DNA from: JAAZMA01 sp964564325 | GTDB lineage: Bacteria; Bacillota; Clostridia; Tissierellales; Tepidimicrobiaceae | Direction of reading: 5' to 3' | Length of the DNA stretch: 18,357 nt | Assembly (NCBI GenBank): GCA_964564325.1 | Contig: CAZMBD010000047.1 | Location: 1-18,357 of the forward strand | In this document: piece after piece, positions 7,075-14,692 of the stretch | How positions within the stretch are numbered: position 1 is the stretch's first letter | Layout of the letters: every line of letters begins with the position of its first letter | Position numbers and translations under genes: made by a program | The notes under the pieces: generated by a model | The model's database searches: none | What the model was told of the DNA's origin: nothing | What the model saw: the letters and a program-made list of their open reading frames with translations, nothing else

Positions 7075-7938
7075 ATGAACATTAAAAAGGTAGCTGAAGA
7101 ATTAAGGATAGATTTTCATACAGTTGAACCAATCGGTAATCATGAAACACTTAGACATAAGGTTTATTTATATGAAGGAGATGAAGACAAATTTGTCCTA
7201 AAACTATATTGCAAAAAGGGGAGAATGCAAAGAGAGCTGGATGCATTTAAGCTTGTAGCTAAACTCTTGTTAAAGGGGCCACGGGCCATTAAATATGGGA
7301 ACTTAGAGAATGGGACAGAATATATATGTATGACATACATTGAGGGAGAAAATGCGGAAAAAGCTTTATTAGAAGAAGATGAAATGCTGGCTTTGTATTG
7401 TTCACTTGGTGAATACGCTGGCAGACTCCATACTGTTACAAAGGAAAGACTTCCTGGCTATGTAGATAGATTCTTGCAAGTTGTTGCCAATATGTATAAC
7501 GAGGCCATAGGTAATTCAATGGAAAGACAATATACAGAGCTTATAAAGGAGGCATATAGTATATTTCTTAAAAATTCAAAGGAGGTAAGCTTTGAAAATA
7601 TAAACTTTGGCTATATTCACGGGGATTTTGACTTAAGAAATGTATTAGTGAATAATGGTGTACTTAACGGATTGGTAGATTTTGAATGTGCTGGATTCGG
7701 GAATACGGAGATAGCATTAATGCAAATTTATCGAAAGCGATTTTTAAATAATTCTGGGTATCGTGATGCTTTTTTCGAGGGGTATCAAAAGATTAAAAGG
7801 ATTAATGATGAATTTTATGATAGGATTACCTTATATCTACTAGCAGATTCTATAAAAAATTGTGCATGGTCTTATATAGAAGACAAAAGCTATTTTTTAG
7901 AAAATATAGAATCCATAAAAAAGATTATAAATATCTAA
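7075..7938 (+). CDS. APH-type (aminoglycoside phosphotransferase fold) kinase
   Basis: A 287-residue kinase-like protein; ATG 7075 is chosen for AGGGGG (7062-7067) 7 nt upstream. The fold shows the nucleotide lysine FVLKLY (Lys43) with the partner Glu54, the hinge YICMTYIEGE (83-92), the catalytic loop YIHGDFDLRNVL (180-191; Asp184, Asn189) and the metal aspartate VDFE (Asp202). All key residues are present. Such kinases phosphorylate antibiotics, choline, homoserine or, in class V lanthipeptide systems, Ser/Thr of a peptide. As the last operon gene, 19 nt after the exporter, it could tailor the product or protect the host by phosphorylating it. The substrate cannot be read from the sequence. 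Its stop codon overlaps a 47-nt palindrome. Confidence 0.87.
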   Translation: MNIKKVAEELRIDFHTVEPIGNHETLRHKVYLYEGDEDKFVLKLYCKKGRMQRELDAFKLVAKLLLKGPRAIKYGNLENGTEYICMTYIEGENAEKALLEEDEMLALYCSLGEYAGRLHTVTKERLPGYVDRFLQVVANMYNEAIGNSMERQYTELIKEAYSIFLKNSKEVSFENINFGYIHGDFDLRNVLVNNGVLNGLVDFECAGFGNTEIALMQIYRKRFLNNSGYRDAFFEGYQKIKRINDEFYDRITLYLLADSIKNCAWSYIEDKSYFLENIESIKKIINI

Positions 7939-7983
7939 ATAATTTTCCAAATTGGTGCCAGGCACCAATTTGGAAAGTTATTT
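7937..7983. repeat. 47-nt REP-like palindrome with GGTGCC core at operon end
   Basis: The core TTTCCAAATTGGTGCC (7944-7959) is followed by one A and its exact reverse complement (7961-7976). Flanking AAATAA (7937-7942) and TTATTT (7978-7983) extend the stem, with a T-G pair between them. The GGTGCC/GGCACC core resembles dispersed extragenic palindromes common in clostridial and bacillar genomes. It begins inside the stop codon of the kinase gene and may also work as a terminator or 3' stabiliser, although the T-run is weak. Confidence 0.8.
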
Positions 7984-8129
7984 GACAATAATAAGATATG
8001 TGCTAAAAAAATTGATTCTGCCCTTATTGTTAAAATAAAAAAATTAGTGACTTAAGCAAAATAGATTGTAAGAGGCAACAGGATGAAAGGTTTATTAATG
8101 ATAGGTGAAACGAAGTAATAAGTAAGCAG

Positions 8130-8794
8130 TCAATAATAGATGTGTTGTATTAAAAGAGACTGTGAAATAGTTAGTGTATGAAGAATCCTCCTATTTTTAC
8201 TAGGAACTTTACATTTTTCGGGGATTGAATCTGACCAAGGTAAAAGTTTATCTAGTTCTTCTAAATTACCTATATCTATATTAGGCAATTTTTCAAATAG
8301 ATAATTTAGATAATAAAATGGATTTAAATCATTGGCTTTTGCTGTTTTTATGATACTGTAGGTAATAGCTGAAGCATTAGCACCTTTTGGGGACCTTGAA
8401 AATAGAAAATTCTTTCTTCCTAGCCTTCTTCTGCATTTGTTCTAGCTATGGTAGAGTCCTTAGGTAATGCTTTTAATGCATCAGTAAAACCTCTTCTTGC
8501 ATGGGCAAAGCATCCTACTAAAGTGACATCTTCTGCAGCGTTGTATCCAGGGTACCCATCTGTTTGTAAAAATCCATTGAATCCTTTTAAGAATTCTTTA
8601 GAATGTTTTTTGGCTCTAGACGGTTGATATTCATACAAAAAAATCTGTGGCGAATAATTTCCAGTAGCATAAAGCCACATATATGATTTACTTGTAGGCT
8701 TTTTACCTTCTTCATTTAGTACTTGCATGGTAGTTTCATCTGCATGAATTACCGATTCTTTTAGAAGAAGTGTATGCATTCTATCATAGAGCAT
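8130..8794 (-). pseudogene. IS66 transposase TnpC remnant (internal deletion, frameshift)
   Basis: Two pieces of an IS66-family TnpC are visible. The first (8794 down to 8420, 124 codons) contains VIHADETTMQVL, YMWLYATG, LQTDGYPGYN and GCFAHARRGFTDALKALP, which cover part of the DDE catalytic domain. It ends in TAG at 8420-8422. A second piece in another frame (about 8420 down to 8130) begins GRKNFLFSRSPKGANASA and runs through NPFYYLNYLFEKLPN to LLPWSDSIPEKCK, the classic TnpC C-terminus. About 100 residues that normally separate these blocks, including the catalytic Glu region, are missing, as is the N-terminal third. The protein is therefore inactive. Confidence 0.85.
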
Positions 8795-8941
8795 CTTTCT
8801 TTTCTTTATTGAATTTATTAATGTAATATCTAAGTTTATATACAGATATATTATTTTTTCTGCCCACTTTACTGCAGTTAAACCACTAGACCTATAGTTT
8901 TCTATTCGTTTAGCCTAAAGTTTTCTATCTTCTTCATTCAT
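8795..8941 (-). pseudogene. IS66 TnpA-like helper remnant
   Basis: ATG 8941, behind AAGGAGG (8951-8957 on the minus strand), starts MNEEDRKL, then an in-frame TAG replaces the expected Trp. The frame continues AKRIENYRSSGLTAVKWAE, the helix-turn-helix start of the small IS66 accessory protein. A single-base frame change follows, after which NNISVYKLRYYINKFNKEKK can be read in the next frame. The sequence then joins the tnpC fragment directly, so a deletion removed the rest of tnpA, tnpB and the 5' part of tnpC. Confidence 0.7.
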
Positions 8942-9030
8942 TTTGGATAGCCTCCTTAGAATATTTGATATTAAGGATATTATCCCATGGAAACTAGAAA
9001 ATTAGAAGGTGGGCTGTATTTGGTGCTTAC

Positions 9031-9288
9031 GAAATAAACAATAGAGAAACTATATTACTCGACACTAATTGTTTTATATATTATTTTGAAGATAATCTTA
9101 ATTATGCAGAAAAATTAGAGCATGATATTTGGGAATTTCAAATTTTTAAAGTTCTTGATAACTATTTTGTTTTAGTGAAATTGAATGTAAATTGGCAATC
9201 ACCTTGTGATTTTTATGAATACGATAAAACTGAAAAAGAATTAAAGCTTTTGCATAGATTTCAAGGCATTGAAATTATAGGGCTATAG
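9031..9288 (+). pseudogene. 5'-truncated gene fragment, PIN-like start
   Basis: An open frame of 85 codons runs from the IS66 tip to TAG 9286-9288 with no usable start codon, so the 5' end seems lost at the IS junction. The first residues, TILLDTNCFIYYFED, look like the first strand of a PIN nuclease domain. The rest, from IWEFQIFKVLDNYFVLVKLN through QSPCDFYEYDKTEKELKLLH to GIEIIGL, does not look like a PIN domain. It may be a chimera of two decayed genes or an unknown family. No function can be given. Confidence 0.4.
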
Positions 9289-9310
9289 AACGATGGAAAT
9301 GATATAAATT

Positions 9311-9360
9311 CACCTTCTAAGATTACACGAATATTATATATTAGATAATCTTAGGAGGTG
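9311..9360 (+). promoter_or_regulatory. Hairpin sequestering the Shine-Dalgarno of the ferritin-like gene
   Basis: CACCTTCTAAGATTA (9311-9325) pairs with TAATCTTAGGAGGTG (9346-9360) over 15 positions, 14 of them Watson-Crick and one G-U. The loop can pair further (AATAT 9330-9334 with ATATT 9338-9342). The 3' arm contains the entire GGAGGTG ribosome binding site of the gene starting at 9366. Five Ts (9361-9365) follow directly, so the same stem also looks like an intrinsic terminator. It may act as an RNA switch, thermosensor or attenuator. Confidence 0.65.
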
Positions 9361-9365
9361 TTTTT

Positions 9366-9818
9366 ATGTATTATAACTGTGATAACTATAATTATAATGA
9401 CAACTATAATTGGGAATATTATACTCAACTAATTAAAAGGTTAGAAGAATATATCCATGATGAACTCCATGATAGTGCCTATTATAAAGAATTGGCCAAA
9501 TTAGCTCCAACAGAACTATCAAAAGAATTAATTAATGAGTTTAGCCGTGATGAGCAAATGCATGCAGAGAATTTTCAAAATGCATATTTTATGATTACAG
9601 GAAGGTATTATTATCCTCAACCATTAGATCCAATAGTTATAGAGGATTATGAAGATGCATTAAAGGTAAGGATAATAGCTGAAACTAATGATTTTAAAAA
9701 GTATGGGGAAGAATATCTTATGGCTCCAAATAAGTATTTTAAAGACTTATTTTACATGACAAGAACAGTAGAAGGGCAACATGCCATGAGGATACCTATA
9801 TTGTTTGAAGAAGAGTAA
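9366..9818 (+). CDS. Ferritin-like di-iron protein
   Basis: A 150-residue protein with a Tyr/Asn-rich N-terminus (1-19) followed by a four-helix bundle. The metal ligands are in the classic ferritin/rubrerythrin arrangement: Glu33, then ExxH at Glu63-His66, then Glu106, then ExxH at Glu136-His139. The two halves have identical 30-residue spacing. There is no rubredoxin-type Cys4 site and no membrane segment. Family members bind two irons and act in peroxide or iron handling, and some are associated with spores; the sequence does not separate these roles. The ribosome binding site (GGAGGTG, 9354-9360) lies inside a strong hairpin, which suggests translational control. The gene is monocistronic and ends at a bidirectional terminator. 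Confidence 0.8.
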   Translation: MYYNCDNYNYNDNYNWEYYTQLIKRLEEYIHDELHDSAYYKELAKLAPTELSKELINEFSRDEQMHAENFQNAYFMITGRYYYPQPLDPIVIEDYEDALKVRIIAETNDFKKYGEEYLMAPNKYFKDLFYMTRTVEGQHAMRIPILFEEE

Positions 9819-9883
9819 GTATATGATATACTCGCATAAATATTGAATGTGAATATATTAAGGAAATTTTAGTAGGGAAAGTC

Positions 9884-9913
9884 AAAAGGTAACAGAATCG
9901 TCTGTTACCTTTT
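9884..9913. terminator. Bidirectional intrinsic terminator
   Basis: AAAAGGTAACAGA (9884-9896) and TCTGTTACCTTTT (9901-9913) form a perfect 13-bp stem with a 4-nt loop. A-rich and T-rich flanks on both sides let it serve the ferritin-like gene on the plus strand and the convergent MFS gene on the minus strand. Confidence 0.85.
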
Positions 9914-9920
9914 ATTTATA

Positions 9921-11159
9921 CTATCTATGCTTGTCCCTTAAAAAGAAAAATACACTTGCAGTAATTCTAAGTAAACCTATTATTACTAATGAAATTTTTA
10001 TATTAGTAGCTTCCTTCAAAATTATTCCTATCATTGGAGCTATGGCTGAAATTATTGCAATGAATGTATTGTATATGGCAATATAAATTGTTCTATTTTC
10101 TTTAGGAGTCACTTCTAGTAATTGATTAAACAAAATCAAAGTAGTACCTGCTACAGAAACACCTATTATTATATTGAATAATACAAGTTGTTTTATAGTG
10201 CTAGATAGTGCATATAATATAGGTGTAATACCCATTCCAAATATGGCTATACTTAGTGCAAAACTATTGCCTTTTTTATCTGCAAACTTAGCCCATTTGG
10301 TATAGGCTATTATAGAAGAAATACTACTTGCAATAGAAAGAGCACTTAAGCCAATTTCATTTGCTTTTAATACTTTAATGGAATATATACTAAATAAAGG
10401 TTGTGCTCCCATCCACCCTATGTGGAAAAACATAGAACAAAGAGTAAAAATTATAAAGTCCTTTTCTTTTGGAATTTGTCTAAGGGTTGTTTTTAGAGAG
10501 TCAATATATTTACAATCCTTATCTTTATCTTTTTTCATACCTTTAAATTTAAAATAAGCTATAACTTCTCCTAAAGATATTACAAAAGCTATAACGAAAA
10601 ATATTTGATATAAAATTATAGTTTCGTCGTTTGTTTTAGGAACTTTTGTAAGTATTAATCCAGACAAAAAGGTAACTATCATACTAAAAATAGTTGCATA
10701 TCTATTTTTAAGTCCCATGGCTATACCTCTATCTCTAGGATGGAATATATCACCAATGCTAGACTGATATCCCATAGTTCCAATGGAACCAGGTAAGTTT
10801 CTTAATCCAACTAAAATGACAAATAAGCTAGCTGCATTAATATTATAAAAAAATGGAACAGCAGCTAATAATAAATAGAAAAATTTATGTATTAGCATTA
10901 TAGTTCCAGTTACATTTTTTTTGTTACTATTACTTTCTATTAGTATTGCACCAGGTATAAATGCAAATATACTTACAAAATGGGGCAATGAAGTTAAAAG
11001 ACCAATTTGATAATCACTAGCTCCTAATCTTTCAGCAAATTTTGCAAAGTAAGGATTGACTAAATTTAGAGATACAGTGGCACAAATACCACATAAAATA
11101 TTTATCTTAGTATTATAATCAACAAGTTCTTCTCTATAATCAATTGATTCGTCTTCCAT
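9921..11159 (-). CDS. MFS transporter, 12 transmembrane segments
   Basis: A 412-residue protein with regularly spaced hydrophobic segments, consistent with 12 membrane helices in two halves and a charged loop (MKKDKDKDCKY region) in the middle. The loop between helices 2 and 3 carries a degenerate version of the MFS motif, and residues about 113-145 (GLRNLPGSIGTMGYQSSIGDIFHPRDRGIAMG) resemble the MFS families in which a GRD-type element precedes helix 5. The substrate is unknown. A minus-strand AAGGTG (about 11164-11172) precedes ATG 11159, and a TATAAT lies at 11197-11202 on the minus strand. The gene is transcribed alone, converging with the ferritin-like gene. Confidence 0.85.
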   Translation of the reverse strand: MEDESIDYREELVDYNTKINILCGICATVSLNLVNPYFAKFAERLGASDYQIGLLTSLPHFVSIFAFIPGAILIESNSNKKNVTGTIMLIHKFFYLLLAAVPFFYNINAASLFVILVGLRNLPGSIGTMGYQSSIGDIFHPRDRGIAMGLKNRYATIFSMIVTFLSGLILTKVPKTNDETIILYQIFFVIAFVISLGEVIAYFKFKGMKKDKDKDCKYIDSLKTTLRQIPKEKDFIIFTLCSMFFHIGWMGAQPLFSIYSIKVLKANEIGLSALSIASSISSIIAYTKWAKFADKKGNSFALSIAIFGMGITPILYALSSTIKQLVLFNIIIGVSVAGTTLILFNQLLEVTPKENRTIYIAIYNTFIAIISAIAPMIGIILKEATNIKISLVIIGLLRITASVFFFLRDKHR

Positions 11160-11228
11160 GATGTCACCTTCTTAATGTAAAATTATCACTAATAATATTA
11201 TATACCAATAGTTAAATATCTTCTACAA

Positions 11229-12605
11229 TTAAAGGCTGTTTTTTAAATTAGGTATCTCTATTTGAAAAGATACTCCTTTTTCTTCATTTCGAACCCAAAT
11301 TTTTCCACCATGTAAATTTACAATCTTATAAACTATGACTAGCCCAAGACCAAATTCTCCCTTATATCCTTTATTAAATTTATTGAATAGAGAATCCATG
11401 ATTTTTGGCTCAATATTTGGGCCATCATTCCAAAATTTGAATAGCACTTTATTATCATCAATAGGTTTTAATAATATAGAAATTTCGTTTTCTGCATAAC
11501 GTATTTGATTATCCAATAGATTTTCTATGACTATTCTCCACTGTTCTAAATCTCCACTAATATCAATAGGACATAGTTTTATATCCCAATCTAAATTAGC
11601 TTTATCCCAAGCTAATCTATTAATTACGTCATTAATTAGTCTATCTAGAGAAAATACTTCTTTAGCTATTTCATGATTAGATAGATAGTCAAGTTTAGTT
11701 AAATAAAGTAAATTTTTTATACGTTTTTCTAGCCTTTCTGCCTCCTCATCAATAATTTGAACAGAGTTATTTAAATCTCCCTTAGGATATATGCCATCCC
11801 TAATAGCCTGTGAATAACTACGTATCACCATTACTGGGGTTTTTAATTCATGGGAGATATCTTGCAAGAAAGATTGTTGCATTTCATCTTGGAGAATTAG
11901 TTGATTTCGAAGTTTCTCTATAGATTTACCTAATTTACCTATCTCATCTTTTCGATCTAATTCTATAGCTTCTTCCCATTCATGATTAGCAAGTTTTTCA
12001 ACTCTTTCTTCTAAATTTACCAATGGACTAGATAAATATCTAGAGAGACCAATAGCAGGTATCCAACTTAGAAGAAATACAATAGACATAATTAATATTA
12101 GTTTCTTAAATAAGGTTTGCACTAAATCTTCCCTGTAGGAATCCCATAGATAGGAAACTAAAAAGATATCTTGATTTAATGATTTTCCTTTAGTAATGAC
12201 ATAAAATATCTTTTTATCATTAACTTGACCACTATATTGTTTGCTTATTGTATTTTGAATATTTGCCTCTTCCTTTACTTTATTTAAAAAATCCATAGGT
12301 AGAGGTGAAGATAAAAATATTTGATTTTCATTATAAATTAAAAAATGATTAACTGTACGAATGTTTTCAATATTTTCTTTTGGGTTCTCGAAAAATTCAG
12401 ATACAGGGAAATCTTCAAAGGGGTAGCTATTAAATTGATTAAATATAAAATCCTGAGCACTTTCGATATTGGCATATATTTCCTTAGTGAAAAAATTTCT
12501 CAAAGTTAAAGGTAGTATTATGGATAATAATATGGATATAAATAGGGTGATTGCAGCAAAAACTAGCCAGATTTGAATAGATAAAGGTAAGTTTTTTATT
12601 TTCAT
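11229..12605 (-). CDS. cssS: Secretion-stress sensor histidine kinase CssS
   Basis: A 458-residue membrane kinase. Transmembrane helix 1 is near 10-34, the extracytoplasmic sensor region is 35-166, helix 2 is near 167-190 with LLSWIPAIGLSRYLSSPL leading into HAMP, then HisKA with SHELKTPVMVIRSYSQAIRDG (His252 is the phosphoacceptor), and HATPase with ENLLDNQ (N box, 361-367), NDGP (393-396) and GEFGLGL (416-422). From memory the HAMP-to-kinase region (DRKDEIGKLG, KTPVMVIR, GDLNNSV, LLYLTKLDYL) and the N-terminus (QIWLVF...FFTKEIY) match Bacillus subtilis CssS closely, a sensor of misfolded exported proteins. Its ATG overlaps the stop of the response regulator gene (ATGA), so they are coupled. 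The divergent htrA gene supports the assignment. Confidence 0.88.
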   Translation of the reverse strand: MKIKNLPLSIQIWLVFAAITLFISILLSIILPLTLRNFFTKEIYANIESAQDFIFNQFNSYPFEDFPVSEFFENPKENIENIRTVNHFLIYNENQIFLSSPLPMDFLNKVKEEANIQNTISKQYSGQVNDKKIFYVITKGKSLNQDIFLVSYLWDSYREDLVQTLFKKLILIMSIVFLLSWIPAIGLSRYLSSPLVNLEERVEKLANHEWEEAIELDRKDEIGKLGKSIEKLRNQLILQDEMQQSFLQDISHELKTPVMVIRSYSQAIRDGIYPKGDLNNSVQIIDEEAERLEKRIKNLLYLTKLDYLSNHEIAKEVFSLDRLINDVINRLAWDKANLDWDIKLCPIDISGDLEQWRIVIENLLDNQIRYAENEISILLKPIDDNKVLFKFWNDGPNIEPKIMDSLFNKFNKGYKGEFGLGLVIVYKIVNLHGGKIWVRNEEKGVSFQIEIPNLKNSL

Positions 12606-13264
12606 GATTTTATCATCCTATATCCAAAACCATAGATAGTTTCAATATTTAGTTCAGGCATTTTTTTCCTTAGTCGTCTAACTAAATCATCTACCACTCG
12701 ATCTGTTCCAAAATAATCTAAACCCCAAATAGATTCAAGTATTTGTTCTCTTGAAAGAGCTAAACCTTGGTTTTTTGTAAAATAAATTAATAGATCAAAT
12801 TCTTTAGATGTTAAGTCGATTAATTGGTCTTCAAATTTCACACTTCTACTTTTTTCATCTATGATATAAGGTGGTATATTTTGAATTTGAGTATTAGAAC
12901 CATATATTCGTTCCAATAAATTGCGTGTTCTAATGACCAATTCTCTAGGAAGAAAAGGTTTAGGTAGATAATCGTCACTACCCAATTCTAATCCTAAGAC
13001 TCGGTCTATATCTGCATCTCTTGCAGAGATAAATATTACTGGGATATTTGGATAATTTAATTTGATTTCCTGTAGAAGGTGGTATCCATCTATATCTGGA
13101 AGCATAATATCTAATATCCATAAATCAGGAGGAGTGTTAATGGCTGCCTTTGCATCTTCTCCTGTTAAAAAAGAAGAAACTTGCCACCCTTCTTTCTCTA
13201 AATAAGAAGTTAAAATAAGATTTAAGTTTTTATCATCTTCTACAAGGTAAATTTTAAAGCTCAT
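12602..13264 (-). CDS. cssR: Secretion-stress response regulator CssR (OmpR family)
   Basis: A 220-residue regulator. The receiver domain has the acidic pair Glu9-Asp10, phosphoacceptor Asp52 in WILDIMLPDIDGYHL, and Lys102 in PKPFLPREL. The C-terminal winged helix has LTSKEFDLLIYF, LSREQILESIWG, TDRVVDDLVRRLRKKMPE and IETIYGFGYRM. IFISARDADIDRVLGLELGSDDY and FGTDRVVDDLVRRLR resemble Bacillus CssR strongly. ATG 13264 is preferred: GGGAGTG (13271-13277 on the minus strand) lies 6 nt upstream, whereas ATG 13279 has no such site. In Bacillus CssR activates htrA-type proteases; here such a gene is divergent 200 bp away. Confidence 0.9.
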   Translation of the reverse strand: MSFKIYLVEDDKNLNLILTSYLEKEGWQVSSFLTGEDAKAAINTPPDLWILDIMLPDIDGYHLLQEIKLNYPNIPVIFISARDADIDRVLGLELGSDDYLPKPFLPRELVIRTRNLLERIYGSNTQIQNIPPYIIDEKSRSVKFEDQLIDLTSKEFDLLIYFTKNQGLALSREQILESIWGLDYFGTDRVVDDLVRRLRKKMPELNIETIYGFGYRMIKS

Positions 13265-13296
13265 ATATTTCACTCCCATTTTTGGATTATAAATAT

Positions 13297-13305
13297 ATTA
13301 TAACA
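13297..13305 (-). promoter_or_regulatory. Extended -10 promoter for cssRS
   Basis: On the minus strand the sequence is TGTTATAAT: TATAAT at 13297-13302, preceded by the TGn extension. No convincing -35 lies at 16-18 nt. The position, about 33 nt before ATG 13264, suits the regulator gene. Confidence 0.5.
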
Positions 13306-13373
13306 AATAAAACAAATTATTTACTATATTATGTATTAAAACTATGGCATAGTCATCAAAGAATTGTGGGAAA

Positions 13374-13404
13374 TTGTAAAAAAATTAATTAAAAATTTTA
13401 TAAT
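13374..13404 (+). promoter_or_regulatory. Possible promoter for the htrA-type gene
   Basis: TTGTAA (13374-13379) and a perfect TATAAT (13399-13404) are 19 nt apart, a long spacer. If used, the leader is about 70 nt. The divergent cssR promoter is less than 100 nt away, so a CssR-binding site may lie in 13305-13375, but I could not find a convincing repeat there. Confidence 0.4.
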
Positions 13405-13480
13405 AAAACATATTTTATCCATAGTTCTTCTACAATTATTTTTTAATATAAATACAAATAGAATTTTAGGAGGGACTAAA

Positions 13481-14689
13481 ATGGATAATGAAAGAAGAGA
13501 TACGGATGATATTATATTTTATCAAAACAAAACTGAAGATAATATGATTAAGGATAGTTCTCATAAAGACAATGAAAAAGAAAATAAAAGGTCTATAAAG
13601 AGAAGACTTTTATCTTATTTTGCTGTGGCTTTGATAGCCTCTCTTGTTGGGGGCCTAATATCTTCATATATTGGTCCAAACTATCGATTTAGCAAAAAAG
13701 AATCTACAAATAAAGTAGAGGATTCTTATATTGCTGAAAAAACTTATAGTATTGATAATAGTGCTACTATATCTCAAGCAGTTAAAAAAGCAGTAAATAG
13801 TGTAGTTGGGATTACTACAGTAAAGGTTCAAAGATATGGTTTCATAGAACAAGAGATAGATGGAGTAGGATCTGGAGTAATAATTGATAGTAATGGATAT
13901 ATACTCACAAATTCTCATGTCATAGGAGATGGTCAGGCAAAAGAGATAACAGTTTTATTTGAAAATGGAGATGAAAAATGTGGTAAAGTATTATGGTATG
14001 ATACATCTTTAGATTTAGCTATAGTTAAAGTAGATAAAACGGATTTGCCAGTAGCTACATTAGGTGATTCAGATAAATTAGAGGTAGGTGAAATAGCAAT
14101 TGCTATAGGAAATCCCCTAGGATTAGAATTTCAAAGAACTGTAACTTCAGGGATTATAAGTGGTCTTCATAGATCTATTAAGGTAGATGAAGCTAATATT
14201 ATAGAGGATTTAATTCAAACAGATGCTTCCATTAATCCAGGAAATAGTGGTGGACCTTTATTGAATAGTAGAGGAGAAGTAGTAGGAATAAATACAGCTA
14301 AAATTAAATCGGCAGAAGGCTTAGGATTTTCTATACCTATAAATACGGTAAAATCAATAATAGAACAAGTAATAAAGGAGGGCACATATAAAACAGTATT
14401 TATTGGAATAACAGGTGTAGAAGTAGAATTGTATGAAAGACAATTTGGAATAGATTTGCAAGCTGATAGTGGAGTAATTGTTCTTGGGGTTACACCAGAT
14501 TCTCCTGCAAGCAAGGCACAGTTACAGATTGGAGATATAATAACAAAAGTAGATGGTCAAGATATTGAAAATAAGAATAAACTAAAAAAAGTACTTTATA
14601 ATTATAAAAAGGGTGATAAGGCTAAATTGAGTATTATTAGAAGTGGTAAAGAGATGGAAGTGGAAATAGAATTTAATGAATTGAGATAG
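13481..14689 (+). CDS. htrA: HtrA/DegP-type membrane-anchored serine protease
   Basis: A 402-residue protein. A charged cytoplasmic N-terminus (1-42) is followed by a single membrane anchor (about 43-63, SYFAVALIASLVGGLISSYI), which puts the protease outside the membrane. The trypsin-like domain has His146 (LTNSHVIG), Asp178 (SLDLAIVKVD) and Ser256 (NPGNSGGPL), so the triad is complete. One PDZ domain (about 310-400, GVIVLGVTPDSPASKAQLQIGDIITKVDG) follows. HtrA degrades or refolds misfolded exported proteins. ATG 13481 is chosen because AGGAGGG (13468-13474) lies 6 nt upstream; the longer frame from TTG 13364 has no ribosome binding site. It is divergent from cssRS, the two-component system known to control such proteases in Bacillus. 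Confidence 0.93.
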   Translation: MDNERRDTDDIIFYQNKTEDNMIKDSSHKDNEKENKRSIKRRLLSYFAVALIASLVGGLISSYIGPNYRFSKKESTNKVEDSYIAEKTYSIDNSATISQAVKKAVNSVVGITTVKVQRYGFIEQEIDGVGSGVIIDSNGYILTNSHVIGDGQAKEITVLFENGDEKCGKVLWYDTSLDLAIVKVDKTDLPVATLGDSDKLEVGEIAIAIGNPLGLEFQRTVTSGIISGLHRSIKVDEANIIEDLIQTDASINPGNSGGPLLNSRGEVVGINTAKIKSAEGLGFSIPINTVKSIIEQVIKEGTYKTVFIGITGVEVELYERQFGIDLQADSGVIVLGVTPDSPASKAQLQIGDIITKVDGQDIENKNKLKKVLYNYKKGDKAKLSIIRSGKEMEVEIEFNELR

Positions 14690-14692
14690 GGA

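Larger units (their letters stand above)
8122..9030 (-). mobile_element. Decayed IS66-family insertion sequence
   Basis: The unit holds remnants of an IS66 tnpA-like small ORF and of the tnpC transposase in the expected order on the minus strand. Its outer end (8977-9030) matches bases 1-54, with the tip GTAAGCACCAAATACAGCCC read on the minus strand. The inner end is set at GTAAGCA (8122-8128), a weaker guess. No clear 8-bp target duplication is visible (AGTAATAA before, GAAATAAA after). Internal deletions make the element much shorter than a full IS66 (about 2.5 kb), so it is not autonomous. Confidence 0.65.

Noticed and set aside
13364..13480. N-terminal extension of the htrA-type protein from TTG 13364
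   Set aside because: No ribosome binding site there, it covers the promoter region, and a strong AGGAGGG precedes ATG 13481.
13664..14514. Minus-strand ORFs inside the htrA-type gene
   Set aside because: Shadows of the protease frame; Tyr/Ser/Ile-rich or Pro-rich nonsense products.
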